From Sabellastarte sp. h YS-2021 (taxonomy: Eukaryota > Annelida > Polychaeta > Sabellida > Sabellidae): DNA of 64,000 bases. Position numbers and translations under genes: made by a program. The notes below the pieces were generated by a model, which was not told the DNA's origin, ran no database searches, and was given only the letters and a program-made list of their open reading frames with translations. The stretch covers positions 87,043,566 to 87,107,565 of the forward strand of contig OZ024928.1 in the NCBI GenBank assembly GCA_964017235.1, given 5' to 3'. Each line of letters opens with the position of its first letter. Within the stretch, counting starts at the first letter, position 1. Of the stretch, positions 21,401 through 31,881 are shown piece after piece.

Positions 21401-23773
21401 AGACCTACGCATTGGAGAACTGATGCAAATTTGTATCCACCGGAAAGACCACTCACCAAAGCCAGTGAACCATCGTTTGACCTTGGAGGAGGGGCCAAAG
21501 GTCAAATCTAACATCTGAAGATTCCTAGCCCAAGATTTTGTATGAGTTGGTTTCGCATTGTAAACCTCTAGGATCAATAATAAGTGAGTTATAAGCACTT
21601 TTAAGTTTGGCTATCCTCATATGACCTTGAAGGAGGCGCTCAAGGTCAAATCCGCCCACACCAGAAGATTCCCAGCCCATGATTTCCTATAGGTTGGTTT
21701 ACCATCCCAAACCTCTAGGACCAATAATAAGTGAGTTATAAGCCATTTTAAGTTTGGCTATCCTCGTTTGACCTTGAACGAGGGGCCCAAGGTCAAATTC
21801 GACCACACCAAAAGATTCCCTGCCCATGATTTCCTATAGGTTGGTTTACCATCCCAAACCTCTAGGACCAATAATAAGCAAGTTATAAACACTTTTAACT
21901 TTGGCTATCCTCGTTTGACCTTGAAGGAGGGGTCCGAGGTCTCATCTGAATACACCAAAAGATTCCCAGCCCATGATTTCCTATAGATTGGTTTACCATC
22001 CCAAACCACTAGGACCAATAATAAGCAAGTTATAAACACTTTTAATCTTGGCTATCCTCGTTTAAACTTGAAGGAGGCGCCCAAGGTCAAATCCGTCCAC
22101 ATCAGAAGATTCCCAGCCCATGATTTCCTATAGGTTGGTTTATCATCCCAAACCTCTAGGACCAATAGTAAGCGAGTTATAAGCACTTTTGAGTTTGGTT
22201 ATTCTCGTTTGACCTTGAAGGAGGGGCCCAAGGTCAAATCCGACCACACCAAAAGATTCCCAGCCCATGATTTCCTATGGCTTGGCTTACCATCCAAAAC
22301 CTCTACGACAAATAATAAGAGAGTTATAAGCACTTTTAACTTTGGCTATCCTCATTTGACCTTGAAGGAGGGGTCCAAGGTCAAATCTGACAACATCAGA
22401 AGATTCGCAGCACATGATTTCCTATAGGTTGGTTTCACATTGCAAACCTATAGGACCAATAATAAGGGAGATATAGGCACTTTTAAAGTCCGCTATGTGG
22501 GTTACTTTGGCACTCCATGGATGACCTTGAAGAGCTTCAAGGTCAAATGTGTGCAAGGTTGTAGAGGACATGTATATCTGTTACACATATCACCTATGAA
22601 GAGATTCAACCTTCTACCTATGAGAAACAGCCAGTAGAAAAATGTATATTATTTTCAAAGAAATGCCCTCGGCGGCCATCTTGTTTTCAAGAATGAGGCA
22701 GTTTTCAGTGCGAGAGAAGCTTACCCCCCCAATGAAGATATCCTGCAAATTTGGTGAACCTAGCTGGTGTAGTTTTCCTCTTAGAGTGTTGATGTCGAAA
22801 ATCTCTCTACGCGCGGCCGCAGCGTAGCGAATGCTAAACCAAAGGCATCCGGTGGATACAATTAAGCGACACCAATTTGCATAATGTACTCTATAATGAT
22901 ATCTTTCACAGTAAGATGTCTGTCTGGTGAGCTAGTATGTCTCATCATATACAAAATCTTGTTTGAAAAGGATTTTGTACCAATTTAACAGTGACAGCTT
23001 ACTTGTGAATAAAGTAAATATACGTAGAGAATGTGTAGACACATGTATCAGGAACTCTGCTTCATAGGAATTTTGATTCTGATATCAGAAACTCCAATAG
23101 GAATTGCTCTGATTTACAAATTTGAAGTACTGACATTAGGGTTTGAAATTGTGATATCAGAATTCCAAACTTGCAAATTTTGATATCACAATTTCAAATC
23201 ATTATTCATTTTAAGTGACTTATCAAGTTATAGTATACCTATGAAACAGGTGCTGTAGATTTCGTGGGTTTGACAATACTTACAGTAACTTAAAAAGTTC
23301 CTCGGGGTGTTAATGCATATACTTAGCTGTATTTTGAAAAAAAAATCATTTAAAGCATAATTTGAAGTTTACATCAGAGTAACATCAGAAGCCCACAAAG
23401 GTAATCTCTACCCTAGGCATAAAGCCCAGAGCTAGATGTTTAACTAAGCATCTCCCAGTACACTGGTTAGAGTTGCACTACTGAAGAGAGATAAAATGTC
23501 GTATTTTATGTCAGCATAATTCCCTCTCACTTTATCCCAGGTGTCTAATCCTTTCTTGACCTTTCAGAAGTGTGTCAAAAATAATTTCCTTATCAACAAT
23601 TGGATAAGACCTATTTTACACAATGAACGACAAAAAGTGTACCCCAATCTCCTCAAGTCCATAGTTTTCCACCAAAATTTGAAAAATGATACTGGGTTGA
23701 ACAAATAAAACAATGACTTACCAAGTAATATAATTTTCATATTCTTAAGGGGTTGGGTACCCGGGTCAGCCAT
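721..23773 (-). CDS. Poly-Rab GTPase gene (gene B), at least four tandem Rab domains; 3' end outside window
   Basis: Seventeen coding exons splice into one open frame of 787 codons plus two bases, running off the left edge. Exons in gene order: 23722-23773, 19733-19839, 17430-17506, 16113-16334, 15751-15823, 15231-15462 (linker), 14276-14382, 13385-13461, 12068-12289, 11706-11778, 11186-11417 (linker), 10231-10337, 9340-9416, 8023-8244, 7661-7733, 7141-7372 (linker), 6365-6471, 721-791. All have GT donors and AG acceptors, and phases match at every junction. Each domain carries GDVQVGKS (P-loop), TVGIDF (switch I), WDTSGQ (G3), GNKVD (G4) and ETSA (G5). Rabs are membrane-traffic GTPases normally anchored by C-terminal prenyl groups; here no internal module has a stop or prenylation cysteines, so an anchor could exist only at the unseen C-terminus. 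Start: ATG at 23773, giving MADPGTQPLKNMKI, matching gene A's start. The alternative of separate genes is rejected because linker exons contain no stop and no start. Function unknown. Confidence 0.85.
1480..4260. repeat. AGGTCA-rich minisatellite in domain 4 intron
   Basis: Diverged tandem units of about 130-160 bases with recurring phrases: GGTCAAATCAAGGTCA, CCATGACATTGCACAC, CCCTACCAAGTATCAACTT, and GAGATATAGCC with GACAAGATTTT. Units near 3540-4250 are the most alike. Several contain AGGTCAAAGGTCA, for example 2854-2866, 3701-3713 and 3985-3997. Short open frames here are by-products of the repeat. Confidence 0.85.
4672..4796. repeat. Alternating-palindrome cluster (TTGTACAA / GTTGCAAC)
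   Basis: Repeats of CTTGTACAAGTTGCAA, in which two 8-base palindromes alternate, next to a short TA run (4650-4668). The same motif recurs in each tandem unit. Confidence 0.8.
5577..9436. repeat. Tandem unit 1 (about 3.86 kb) of the poly-Rab array
   Basis: Direct repeat carrying exons 3 to 5 of domain 3, linker 3 and exon 2 of domain 4. It is somewhat more diverged from unit 2 than units 2 and 3 are from each other. It lacks about 190 bases present at 10885-11075 in unit 2. The missing block has a diverged match at 21280-21390 in gene B's first intron, so the shorter form is a deletion. Confidence 0.88.
5837..6010. repeat. Alternating-palindrome cluster in unit 1 intron
   Basis: TTGTACAA and GTTGCAAC palindromes alternate through the region. 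Equivalent clusters are at 9699-9875 and 13744-13920. It lies in the intron between the P-loop exon and the G3 exon. Confidence 0.8.
7141..10337 (-). CDS. Gene B domain 3 plus third linker
   Basis: Exons 10231-10337, 9340-9416, 8023-8244, 7661-7733 and linker 7141-7372, from tandem units 2 and 1. Motifs are unchanged: GDVQVGKS, TVGIDF, WDTSGQD, GNKVD, ETSA. Several substitutions from domain 2 are silent, for example in the codons for DEAIHW in the G5 exon, so the protein is conserved while the DNA has begun to drift. The 814-base intron 2 is shared with domain 2. Confidence 0.87.
9437..13481. repeat. Tandem unit 2 (4,045 bases) of the poly-Rab array
   Basis: Direct repeat carrying exons 3 to 5 of domain 2, linker 2 and exon 2 of domain 3. 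All features are offset by exactly 4,045 bases from unit 3. The junction with unit 1 (about 9436) joins intron sequence some 20 bases upstream of exon 3's acceptor to sequence otherwise found only at about 5577. Confidence 0.92.
9699..9875. repeat. Alternating-palindrome cluster in unit 2 intron
   Basis: Copy of the 5837-6010 cluster with small differences (ACTTATATAGCC in place of ACTTGTATGGCC). It could fold into hairpins in RNA from either strand. Confidence 0.8.
11186..14382 (-). CDS. Gene B domain 2 plus second linker
   Basis: Exons 14276-14382 (P-loop and switch I), 13385-13461 (G3), 12068-12289 (G4), 11706-11778 (G5) and linker 11186-11417. It is encoded by tandem units 3 and 2. Every exon lies exactly 4,045 bases from its counterpart in the neighbouring unit, and exons 3 to 5 are essentially identical to those of domain 1. 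The intron between exons 2 and 3 is only 814 bases, against 2.2 kb in domain 1, because the unit junction lies inside it. All GTP-binding motifs are present, with the same WDTSGQD box. The linker reads AHAAN where linker 1 reads EHAAN, one of the few visible differences between units 2 and 3. Confidence 0.87.
13744..13920. repeat. Alternating-palindrome cluster in unit 3 intron
   Basis: Identical by eye to the cluster at 9699-9875, 4,045 bases away. Confidence 0.8.
15231..15462 (-). CDS. Linker exon 1 of gene B: fused Rab tail and next Rab start
   Basis: The exon encodes 77 residues plus one base. The first about 60 residues are strongly acidic (27 Asp/Glu and 10 Lys), beginning VVKGKSPDEESDDE, with no predicted fold visible. 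The last part, NPESPPLKNMKILMLG, is the first beta strand of the next Rab. The front half aligns with gene A's terminal exon (TMAGKSPEEESDDD). The back half aligns with the initiator exons of both genes (PLKNMKIILLG and VVKNMKIMIVG). Gene A's stop and CRC tail have no counterpart here. Equivalent exons are 11186-11417 and 7141-7372. Confidence 0.9.
15231..23773 (-). CDS. Gene B domain 1 (N-terminal Rab domain) plus first linker
   Basis: Exons 23722-23773, 19733-19839, 17430-17506, 16113-16334, 15751-15823 and linker 15231-15462. Residues: P-loop GDVQVGKS 18-25, switch I Thr43 in TVGIDF, G3 WDTSGQD 72-78, G4 GNKVD 129-133, G5 ETSA 158-161. The G3 box has Ser for the usual Ala and Asp for the usual Glu, but the catalytic Gln77 is kept. 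A loop of about 15 residues before G3 (EVCDSHDGTEPRT) resembles the long Rab27-type loop in gene A. Exon 2 differs from the other domains (LPNYIA against LSNYIG), so this domain's 5' part was not replaced by the recent amplification, whereas its exons 3 to 5 are nearly identical to those of domain 2. Intron phases 1,0,2,2,0,1. Confidence 0.88.
18180..18960. repeat. AGGTCA-rich minisatellite in domain 1 intron
   Basis: Same family as 1480-4260 and in the equivalent intron. Paralogous stretches can be aligned (18360-18560 with 2330-2530). AGGTCAAAGGTCA occurs at 18790-18802. This shows the minisatellite was present before the domain 1 and domain 4 modules separated. Confidence 0.8.
19331..19649 (+). 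mobile_element. tRNA-derived SINE with 7-base target duplication
   Basis: The head has an A-box-like TGGCCTAGCTGG and a B-box-like GGTTCAATCCC. The tail ends in an ATA/AAT microsatellite. Direct repeats ATATGCT flank it at 19324-19330 and 19650-19656. The matching intron position in the other modules (about 6166, 10015, 14060) lacks it, so it inserted after those modules separated. Confidence 0.8.
21440..22560. repeat. Minisatellite, about 8 units of about 147 bases
   Basis: Units begin near 21479, 21624, 21768, 21917, 22062, 22210, 22357 and 22522 with TGACCTTGAAGGAGGGG, followed by AAGGTCAAATC, GATTTCCTATAGGTTGG and GGACCAATAATAAG. TGACCT and AGGTCA form a spaced inverted pair in most units. 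A diverged single unit occurs at 34935-35010. The array lies in gene B's first intron. Short frames over it are not genes. Confidence 0.85.
22650..22850. repeat. Interspersed repeat with CG-rich block (low certainty)
   Basis: Directly follows the minisatellite. It contains GGCGGCCATCTTG and a locally CG-rich segment with GCGGCCGC, unlike its surroundings. No ends or coding signal seen. Confidence 0.3.
23142..23198. repeat. Perfect 18-bp inverted repeat (hairpin)
   Basis: TTTGAAATTGTGATATCA at 23142-23159 is exactly inverted at 23181-23198, with a 21-base loop. It lies in gene B's first intron, so it would be transcribed. Confidence 0.75.
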
Positions 23774-23840
23774 TGTTCAGCTAAAATAACTGCAAACAAA
23801 GAATAAAATTAAAAATATTATTACCCATTTTTATGGCCCT

Positions 23841-24073
23841 TGTAGGGGCCACGGTGGCAGAGTGGTAACACTCTCACCTCCCCCTCTGAGGTCGGGGTTC
23901 GGTTCACGGCCCTACCTCAAGTGGGAAAGCTGGTAGTTGCTTGCCGTTGGTCGGCAGTTTACAGTACAGAACTTTGACCAACTGTATGTACTGATTTCCT
24001 CTGTCCTTCCAACTACATGTCGTGATATGACCTGTACAGTGTTGAAAGCGACGTACAACCCCAAATAAATAAA
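23841..24073 (+). mobile_element. tRNA-derived SINE with perfect 9-base target duplication
   Basis: A-box-like TGGCAGAGTGG, B-box region GGGTTCGGTTC, and a conserved body (GTGGGAAAGCTGGTAGTTGC, ACCAACTGTATGTACTG, GATATGACCTGTACA), ending in AAATAAATAAA. Flanked by TATGGCCCT at 23832-23840 and 24074-24082. It sits about 70 bases upstream of gene B's first coding exon, so it is either in a leader intron or close to the promoter. Confidence 0.85.
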
Positions 24074-24535
24074 TATGGCCCTCACTGTTATGTGTGGCCG
24101 TATCAACATGTACTTGAAATTAATTCATGACCTGGTACTTTAGTCTAAGTGTGTTTAGTGCACATTTTAAAACGAACTGCCCGGTAAAGCCCTTCTGGAC
24201 TCCCCAAACTCCTCTAGAATGTACATTTTAGTTATTCTAACTGCAATAAAAAATGTTCTCTTTATCATATAATAGTGTAATGGGAATAGTTACACAACGT
24301 GCTATTAATATATGTAGCACACTAGGTTTCCCCTATAAATATATATATATTAATTTTTAGGATGGTTGATTTTGTTTGTATGGATCATACCAAGGTAGAC
24401 AGATGAGGAAACAAGTGCATACAAATGGGTCAATATCAATAAGGTTAGCAAAGAATCTGCTTAGTTTTGTAGATGTGGGAGTTAACCCATCCTAATCAGC
24501 TGCAGTGGTATTGGGACGAGGCACATGCACCTCAA

Positions 24536-24610
24536 CATATCAGCCGGATCGAAACCCACAACTTCAGAGATAATAGGCACCATTACTGTCGCAGTGATCC
24601 ACCTCTGAAA
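24536..24610 (-). mobile_element. tRNA-like SINE fragment
   Basis: The reverse strand has TGTGGGTTTCGATCCGGC (B-box-like) after an A-box-like region. Too diverged to be a working tRNA; body not followed. Confidence 0.35.
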
Positions 24611-26100
24611 CAACATAACCTGCTATATTCAACCTTCTTTGTGTGTTTACGAGGTCCTGCTTATTCATGAAGTTTAAAATAGGTTTGTAATTAGCTTGCA
24701 AAGCAATTTTGGGAACGTTGGGCAACAGGTTAAGTGAAGGTTAGGCTAAACCAAACTTTGAATACAAAGATTTAAACCCTGATCCCAGGGAAAAAGACTG
24801 GTGCAGCTAATTAACATATGTATTACACAAATAACAGGTATAAATAGAATTTGTGATGGCTTTCTTCTAACCAAAAGGTTAAAGTGAAAATAAAGAAATT
24901 CACCGACGCATGGCTTGTGTTTATGTGGAGTGATCTACAGTACCTTGTGAACCAAGGTATAATAAGTCACCATGAAGATCCCTTTGGTCTACTTAGTCCA
25001 TCAGCAGTAAATATATCAAATATGGCAAAGGCTCCTGGTATCAAACAACCTACATTTTGTTTATTCAGTTCACACACTTATGAGTAGCTATAATACCAGA
25101 TGCTTTGATTGTATGTTGATTGCTAAAATAATTTTGACCTTGCAAAGGTCAAGGTTTATACCTTGGTAAGGACGTTACAAATAGAAATTCCCGCAAGATG
25201 ACCTCTGCTGAAGTTTTATTTAGCAAGAATTAGCGCTAAGAACCACTAACTATGAAAAGTCACTCTATATGTACTTTGTACCTGACCACTCAGTTATAAT
25301 AAATTTTACCTTGCGTCTCCATTCTAGATATAAAACTACACCCTCTGATGCACATCAATTATATACCACACCATGCATTTAGTGTTAAAAAGTAGGGTAA
25401 ATTCACTGAACACACAAGTTGTTTGTCTTAGTCTGATTAAGTTCTAAAAACAGAGTAATATTGCATTGTGACATATCTCTGTGGAATATAAATTTGCTAG
25501 AAGTCGGAAACTTCAACAAAATATGAATTTTGTCTTGACTAAAGACAGCAAAATATGGAGCGATATACTTGACTCCTCCCTCTACTGTCGTGAATTCAAA
25601 TTACAGCCCCCTATTGCTGATGCCCAGTGAAATTGATGGTTTACAAATCCAAATCTCCAAAAACTTTCATTCAATATTTCCTCAATTCTTACAACTATCT
25701 GTTTCAATTGTGTGTGTTGAAAGCAATGCAACTCAAATCACATACTACTGGAAAACATTTGAATAGTGCATACCATCACCAGGTGCATTTCCGAAAATTC
25801 TGAATTTCTTTATATCAAGAATATGGTCCGAATCTTTCCCAAATGCAATCCCTTATTCGTTTGACCAGGTCCAACCCATATTTAGATTTCATGAAGATCT
25901 GCTCATTACTTTTGGAGTAATACCATCCAGATAGAAAAATCTTTTACAAATACATTCAATTTGAAATAGGACCTTTGAAAATATCAAAAGTCAAAGGTCA
26001 AGAGGCAAAATAGCACACCCAAAACATATAGCCTCTTAGTGGAGCTAAATATAGAATTGGCTCCCCAAAAGGTTAAGATTTATACCATATTATGTATTTA

Positions 26101-26325
26101 GTGTTTGACGTCACACTTATAGTGCCTCATTGGTTATGTTGGCACAGGTTGCTGGAAGGACAGACAAAACCAGTACATACAGTTGCTCAAAGTTCTGTAC
26201 TGTAAACTGCCAACCAACGCAAGCTACTACCTGCTTTCCCACATGAGGTCAGGCTGGGATTCAAACTCTGATCTCAGAGGTGGGAGGCGAGTGTGTTACC
26301 ACTGCGCCACCGTGGTCCCAGGTAC
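26101..26325 (-). mobile_element. tRNA-derived SINE, same family as 23841
   Basis: The reverse strand reads GGTGGCGCAGTGGTAACAC, then GAGTTTGAATCCCAG, then the shared body with TGGCAGTTTACAGTACAGAA. Its 3' half is incomplete. Confidence 0.8.
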
Positions 26326-26937
26326 AACATTAACGAATAAACAAAAGTTGTCACAGTGTAATATCTGCTTGAGGCATTAATTGTGTAAGACCATGGTCTC
26401 ACTGACAAGGAGAAGTCATAATGTAAAGGCACTTAATTTACTTTGCCCACAAGCATGAAACGTATCAAATATTGGCTGTGGCTTCATACATCAGAAATAT
26501 GTAATATTTCATTTCTTTGGTTCAGGTTGTAAATATAGTATCATATAATCTGTTTGTTGGTTTAAGTGTATGATGAAATGCTCTGGCCATGTGAAGTTCA
26601 CTAGACCATGAATTGGTGTGAAAAAGATAGGCAAACATTCAGAACGTATTTTGGCAGAATATTAAATGGATATTAAGCCAAAGTCATTTCGCCCAATATG
26701 TATTTTTTTTAGTGGTTCAGTGTATAGATATAAAAATTAAAACAGTATTCCATAAATATGTAGAATACATTCACACTATATAAATATCAAGGCAAAAGTT
26801 TGTAATTTTGAAAATTGAATCAAAAACAGAATCATTATATGACTGAACCCAAGAAGTAAACCTAGGTCAGGTTTTATATGTGGAGGGGAGAATGTGACAG
26901 ATCCGAACAGATCACATGCTCAGTCAGTAGTGATTTC

Positions 26938-27110
26938 CCTTATAACTCCCCTGGTAGAGTGTGGGCCTCCTAAGTGGGAGATTGTGGGTTTGAATCCCCT
27001 AAAGACCTTGTCCTGGCAATTGAGGTATTGAAGTCAATCATTTAAATAGTTATTGACTTCAAAAAGTAACCAAAGCTAAACTAGTGTCAATACTGATATC
27101 CTCAGATAAA
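26938..27110 (+). mobile_element. tRNA-derived SINE-like sequence
   Basis: CCTGGTAGAGTGTGGGCC (A-box-like) and TGTGGGTTTGAATCCCC (B-box-like) are spaced as in a tRNA, followed by non-tRNA body sequence. No acceptor stem pairs, so not called as a tRNA gene. Confidence 0.5.
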
Positions 27111-29216
27111 AGACCTTTTAAACGGAAGAAACTGATGGAAAAAGGTTTCAAATTATTCTGAAAATAACAAAGTTCTGGTAAGTTTAACTGGAGCTCTGTG
27201 GTGGTGACAAAAATCGAAGGTCATATCATCCTTGGTTCGTACAAACCTTTTTAAAATTTAGACTTTAAAATGTTTACACATTTTGTAAAAGTTTAAGAAC
27301 AGTGACATAATTTACAAACGGATAAACATAAATGTAAACCAAGCTTTACTTCCCTGACACACACACACAAAAAAAATCAGACAGCATTATTGAACCAGTT
27401 AACCCCGGCATTAGTCAGTCTCACATCTAGATCAACTTGGTCATCATGTGATGACTTGTGGCATTGATAACAAAATCTTAACTCAAGGTCTTTATTGTTT
27501 GCAACTAAAGCTATGAATTTTGAAATGAAAATAATCCCCTTGTTTTATGGCCTTATACAAATTTAGAAATGACATGTTTTAATTGTTCATACTTTTCACA
27601 TATACTGATCTACCTACTTATTTCATGATTGAAACATGCCATATTTTGGCTTTGCTTTAGGTGATCTAGTAATTCATTGTGCCACATCTATAAATTTAGA
27701 ATCTGCCTGCATTCAGACAACATTTAAGAGAGTATTAAATCATTTATATCAGGTCACATGAGGGGAGGAACACACAATCTGTTGCACCCTTAACATGGAG
27801 TTTTATTGGATTTCTGCACACTCTCACTTTGCAGCTATAGGTTAGCAAGATTGCATCACTTCTACTGTGTGTTCACTACTGAGGAGGAGAATAAGACCCT
27901 GGACCTGTATCAGATTGTAACATTTTTTCATAAAATTCCTCCCATTTGCATGTTCTAAGAAAGAAATGGAGTGTTCAGAGTGTACAGGAACATTAAATAG
28001 AACATTTTATTAAATACTTGTATATTCTTATAACCTAGTATATTCTGATCTTGGTAATTATATTGTATAATTTATATATTCTCTTAATAGTTTTTATCAA
28101 GGAAAATTCTAGGTTGTTCTTGTAGCCTAACAGGGGTAGCTTAAGTTGTTTGTGAAAATTATCCACCTCCATATTGAATAAATCCCATCATAGGATTTTA
28201 ACCTCAAGTTGCACCAACTGATAAACATTTTTGTCTATTTACATATACACACAGAATCTATGGCCTGATTTTTTCATGGTCTGTTCACCACAATGCACAT
28301 TGAATGCATTGACAACAGGTCGAGTTTAAAACGTTTTCTCCAAACCGGGCGATAAGCTTTCTACAGAATCTACGTGAAGCTGAGGCAGGCAGATTGTCAA
28401 GGAAATAGTTTATGTGCATGTTTAACTAGAATCTACTTCTACAAACTAATCCTCCGTCATACTTTGAAGCCTAATTCAGAATCAGTAATTCCTCTGTCAT
28501 ATACATGTATATACGATGCTAATGACAATATATGTTTATACATATGGCAAGTGCCATAAATATAACAAAGTAAATATAACAAAGCAGTAATATTACTGTT
28601 AATATCAGTTTTTTAGGCTTCCACTGCCACATAGATGATATGCAATATTTGATCAACCAGTTGGGTCCCTGGAAGAATGCCTTCAGAATATCCAAAACAG
28701 CCACTAGGTTGAGAAGAATATTTTAAGAAGTTTGTAACGGAGTGGGACCAGAATGATGCACATATTGAAAGAAGTTTTGTTGTTGTTGTATTACTTACCC
28801 ATATATTTATTGCCTTTTGGGCACGTGTCATTAAAAAATACATGTTCACTGTAATTCTGACAATGTAAATTGAGCTATCACTCTTTAGTTAATTTCTAAA
28901 AGGCCTTGTGTCCCCGCAAGAGGATTTGAAAAAAAAAATTGTTCATGTAATACCTAGGTCACACCTGTCCATACTGAGATGACAAGCTACAACCCAACAG
29001 CCTCGTCTACCTCCAGTTGTGGTTCCATCATATTTGATCCATTCTATATGTTAGTAGGATGCAATCTTTGGGGTTAGCAATCAGATATGATGTCTTCAGT
29101 TTGATTCAATACAATGTTTGGAATACTTCTCATGAGCCTCCATAAGCCACACTAAAATGTACACACTGGAGGTGTGAAGGAGGTGGAGTGGGGGAAAATG
29201 AATATACGTTCCTAAG

Positions 29217-29371
29217 CACTAGCGGATCAAGGGGGATCAGGGGGTTCGAACCCCCTCCGTTGAAAAATAATGTAAAGGGGTTCAACCCTAGGTACAAAAT
29301 TATTTCTTGAGAGTGGTGTTATATTTACAGGAAATGCACTATATTTTTACCAAAAATTAATTTTTTTCCCT

Positions 29372-29407
<36 letters not shown>

Positions 29408-29490
29408 TGCCCCACAACCCCCCTAGTTATGGTATGTCTGATGTGAACCCCCACCTTAATTAAAAGCTGGACCTGCCCCTGCTAAGCATT
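29217..29490. mobile_element. Short repeat element with weak inverted ends and a 34-G run
   Basis: The left end reads CTAGCGGATCAAGGGGG; the right end, reverse-complemented, reads CAGGGGCAGGTCCAGC, which is roughly inverted. GTTCGAACCCC and GTGAACCCCC phrases recur inside. A pure G run occupies 29372-29405. Probably a MITE or similar non-autonomous element. Confidence 0.5.
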
Positions 29491-30224
29491 ATATTTTCAC
29501 AGGTAGGAATACGAATTTTAGTGTTGGGGTTAAGCATAGTTGGTATTGGTTTTACTTAGCCTATAACAAAAGATGAATATGCATACACACCAAAGTTGTC
29601 GAATAGAAACATTTCTAGTTATCACTGACTTCCCATCCCCATAACACCGATGCTACACATACAAAAGACCAGGCAGCCGGTCAAGCAGAAGGCAAGGATA
29701 TAAACTGTAGACTGAGATAAATTTTCAGGTAAGCCATACCTGTCTTGGTTTGTCTAGTAAGTTCTACAGCATATGTGGTACAGATATGGCTTACATATAT
29801 CAGTATACGAAGATACAGTTGGGTGAACATTCTACGCTTATGTCAGTAATTGTGACCGAGGAATTTGTTAATCTAGCTATCAATTAAATTGGAATTATAA
29901 TATAATCTTTGTAAGTTGTCTGTGGCAAGAAGGTCTGGTATTCTGATTTTGAAATATGGTTACTAATATGATAAAGCATAATAACCCACTTGAAATACAT
30001 AACAGAGCATGCTGTAACTAGCTGCTGTCGAGAGATAAAATTGTGATCTTGTGAGCAGTAATTCTTCTACAGCTTAAACTTCACAGGTCCCCTTCATATT
30101 ATAATTTAAACGAGAACATTAAAACTAAAGTTAATTTCATTTAAAAAAATTTACACTGTTTATTTAAGTTTTTATAAAATTAGGTATATTTTGCAAATCC
30201 TTTTCAAAATTAAAATTGACTTAC

Positions 30225-30400
30225 CTGGATAACACGATAACTCCTGAATTAAAATATGACACAATTGTATGTAAGTTGGAAAATCTGCCTATGTCTGTCT
30301 CACTCAGAATCTTCCATATGGTGCAGGTAATGGGACCTCAACCGTTGAGATGTCTGTCTTGTGAAGGGAAAGGATGTCTATATATCTCAACTTAAGTATG
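30225..30400 (-). other. Possible 5' leader exon of gene B (3' end only defined)
   Basis: Gene B's first coding exon has an acceptor (TTTGCAG, exon start 23789) 16 bases before the ATG, implying an upstream leader. A consensus donor on the minus strand, CCAG followed by GTAAGT, ends an exon at 30225. A second candidate is at 28799 (GG then GTAAGT). Nothing in the sequence decides between them. Confidence 0.25.
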
Positions 30401-31881
30401 AAAAAGACTAGTACACCCCTGAACGATTTTACATAAAGCTAAATGTAGAATAACGTATATGGATGCTTGCCAAAGAAATCAGTTGCCTATGAATGTGTGA
30501 AGACTCACATTTTACGTTTTAGGTGCAACATAGACGGTGAAACACAACATAACATTGGAAAAGGTTAAAGTTAAGTTTAAAATACAACTATCGAAAGCCA
30601 TAGTAGATGCAAAAATGATTTAAGCACACATAAACTAAGATTGATTTTGCAATTGCATTTGCATTCTTAATGGTGCTTTTTATGCATGTAAGGGAGTTTC
30701 AGCGGAACCTTAAAAAAACATAAAAACTTGTATGTAGTTTGTTGCCACTGTGACTCACTGTTGTAAATTATGTCTGACTATGAAAAGACAGTCAACTCTT
30801 CTGTAATAAGTGTTTGGTGAAGGTCATTCCACAAGGTATAATGTAGCTATACATATATTGTCCTACAACGTCTTTGTAAAGTAATAATAATTTAAATTAG
30901 TTTGTAAGTTCAACTAAAAAAAGTTGCTCTGATTTGATAAACCAAACATGTTGACTTCATAGCACTCAATGTCATAGGAAGGGAAAGTCAAGGGTTTGAA
31001 ATAGAGTAAAACTTCCAGATACTTAACTGTTCTACAAATGAAATCATACACAGCTTTAACTTGTAAGAATTGTAAGAATTCCAACTATAGACTTAATGTA
31101 AAAATATGAAGAAACTCTAAATATAGCTGTTTATTTGGTAAAGATACTGTCTCTGGCTGATATATCTCTACCTCTCACGCCAAAGCCTCCAAGGAATTAA
31201 TAACTTTCTGGCCCCTCTCTATATAATCCAAATGCTATCAACCCCCACTGTAGTATGTCCTTCAATGTCCAAATGTTTGTCAAGAGTCAACATTCTTTTT
31301 GAGTACCATTCAACAGTTGAGGTCAAATCAGGACAGGCCCGCAGCATTGTCATACACATAGTTATGAACTGGATTGGAACCCACAACAATAGGAGTGAGC
31401 GTCAAGCCATGAATGGTAAATTTGTTAAGTACAATATCACTGAGGCCTTGGCAATGTTTGTGTAAAATTAAAATAATGGCTGCGTGTATACAGAAAGGGA
31501 GGGGGGAGGTAGTTAGAAATACTGGAGAAAGTTGGGAGAGATAAGGGTCCTGACACTACTTGCAGCCCCCAGTATACCAGCCAATAGAAATTAAAGACCC
31601 GAAAAAGTTTGAATAAATCTAAGAAATAATTAATTCAAGAAGGCATGGAGAGGTAAGGAGGTTACACTATGATTGTACACTAATGATAATTGAAACCAAT
31701 TTACATATTTCTTTCTGGCAGTTTCTAAATCCATGACAGTCCTACTTTACAGGGTAAATAAATTATTTGAGTATCCTGTGGCAGTACAAAGTATCACTGT
31801 TTTTATCACTGTATTGACATAATTGACACATATTTGACGCATAATTACAGAGTCCACTTTTTTCATTTACTTTTGGTTTCT

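Larger units (their letters stand above)
24611..31880. other. Intergenic or leader-intron DNA of gene B, no coding seen
   Basis: Apart from the SINEs, the poly-G element and candidate leader donors at 28799 and 30225, I see no gene. Open frames are under 80 codons and lack family resemblance. A CA/A run lies near 27359-27380. Confidence 0.6.

Noticed and set aside
26940-27000. tRNA gene (also 23850, 19335, 63210)
   Set aside because: A and B boxes are present but no cloverleaf stems pair, and the sequences continue into SINE bodies.
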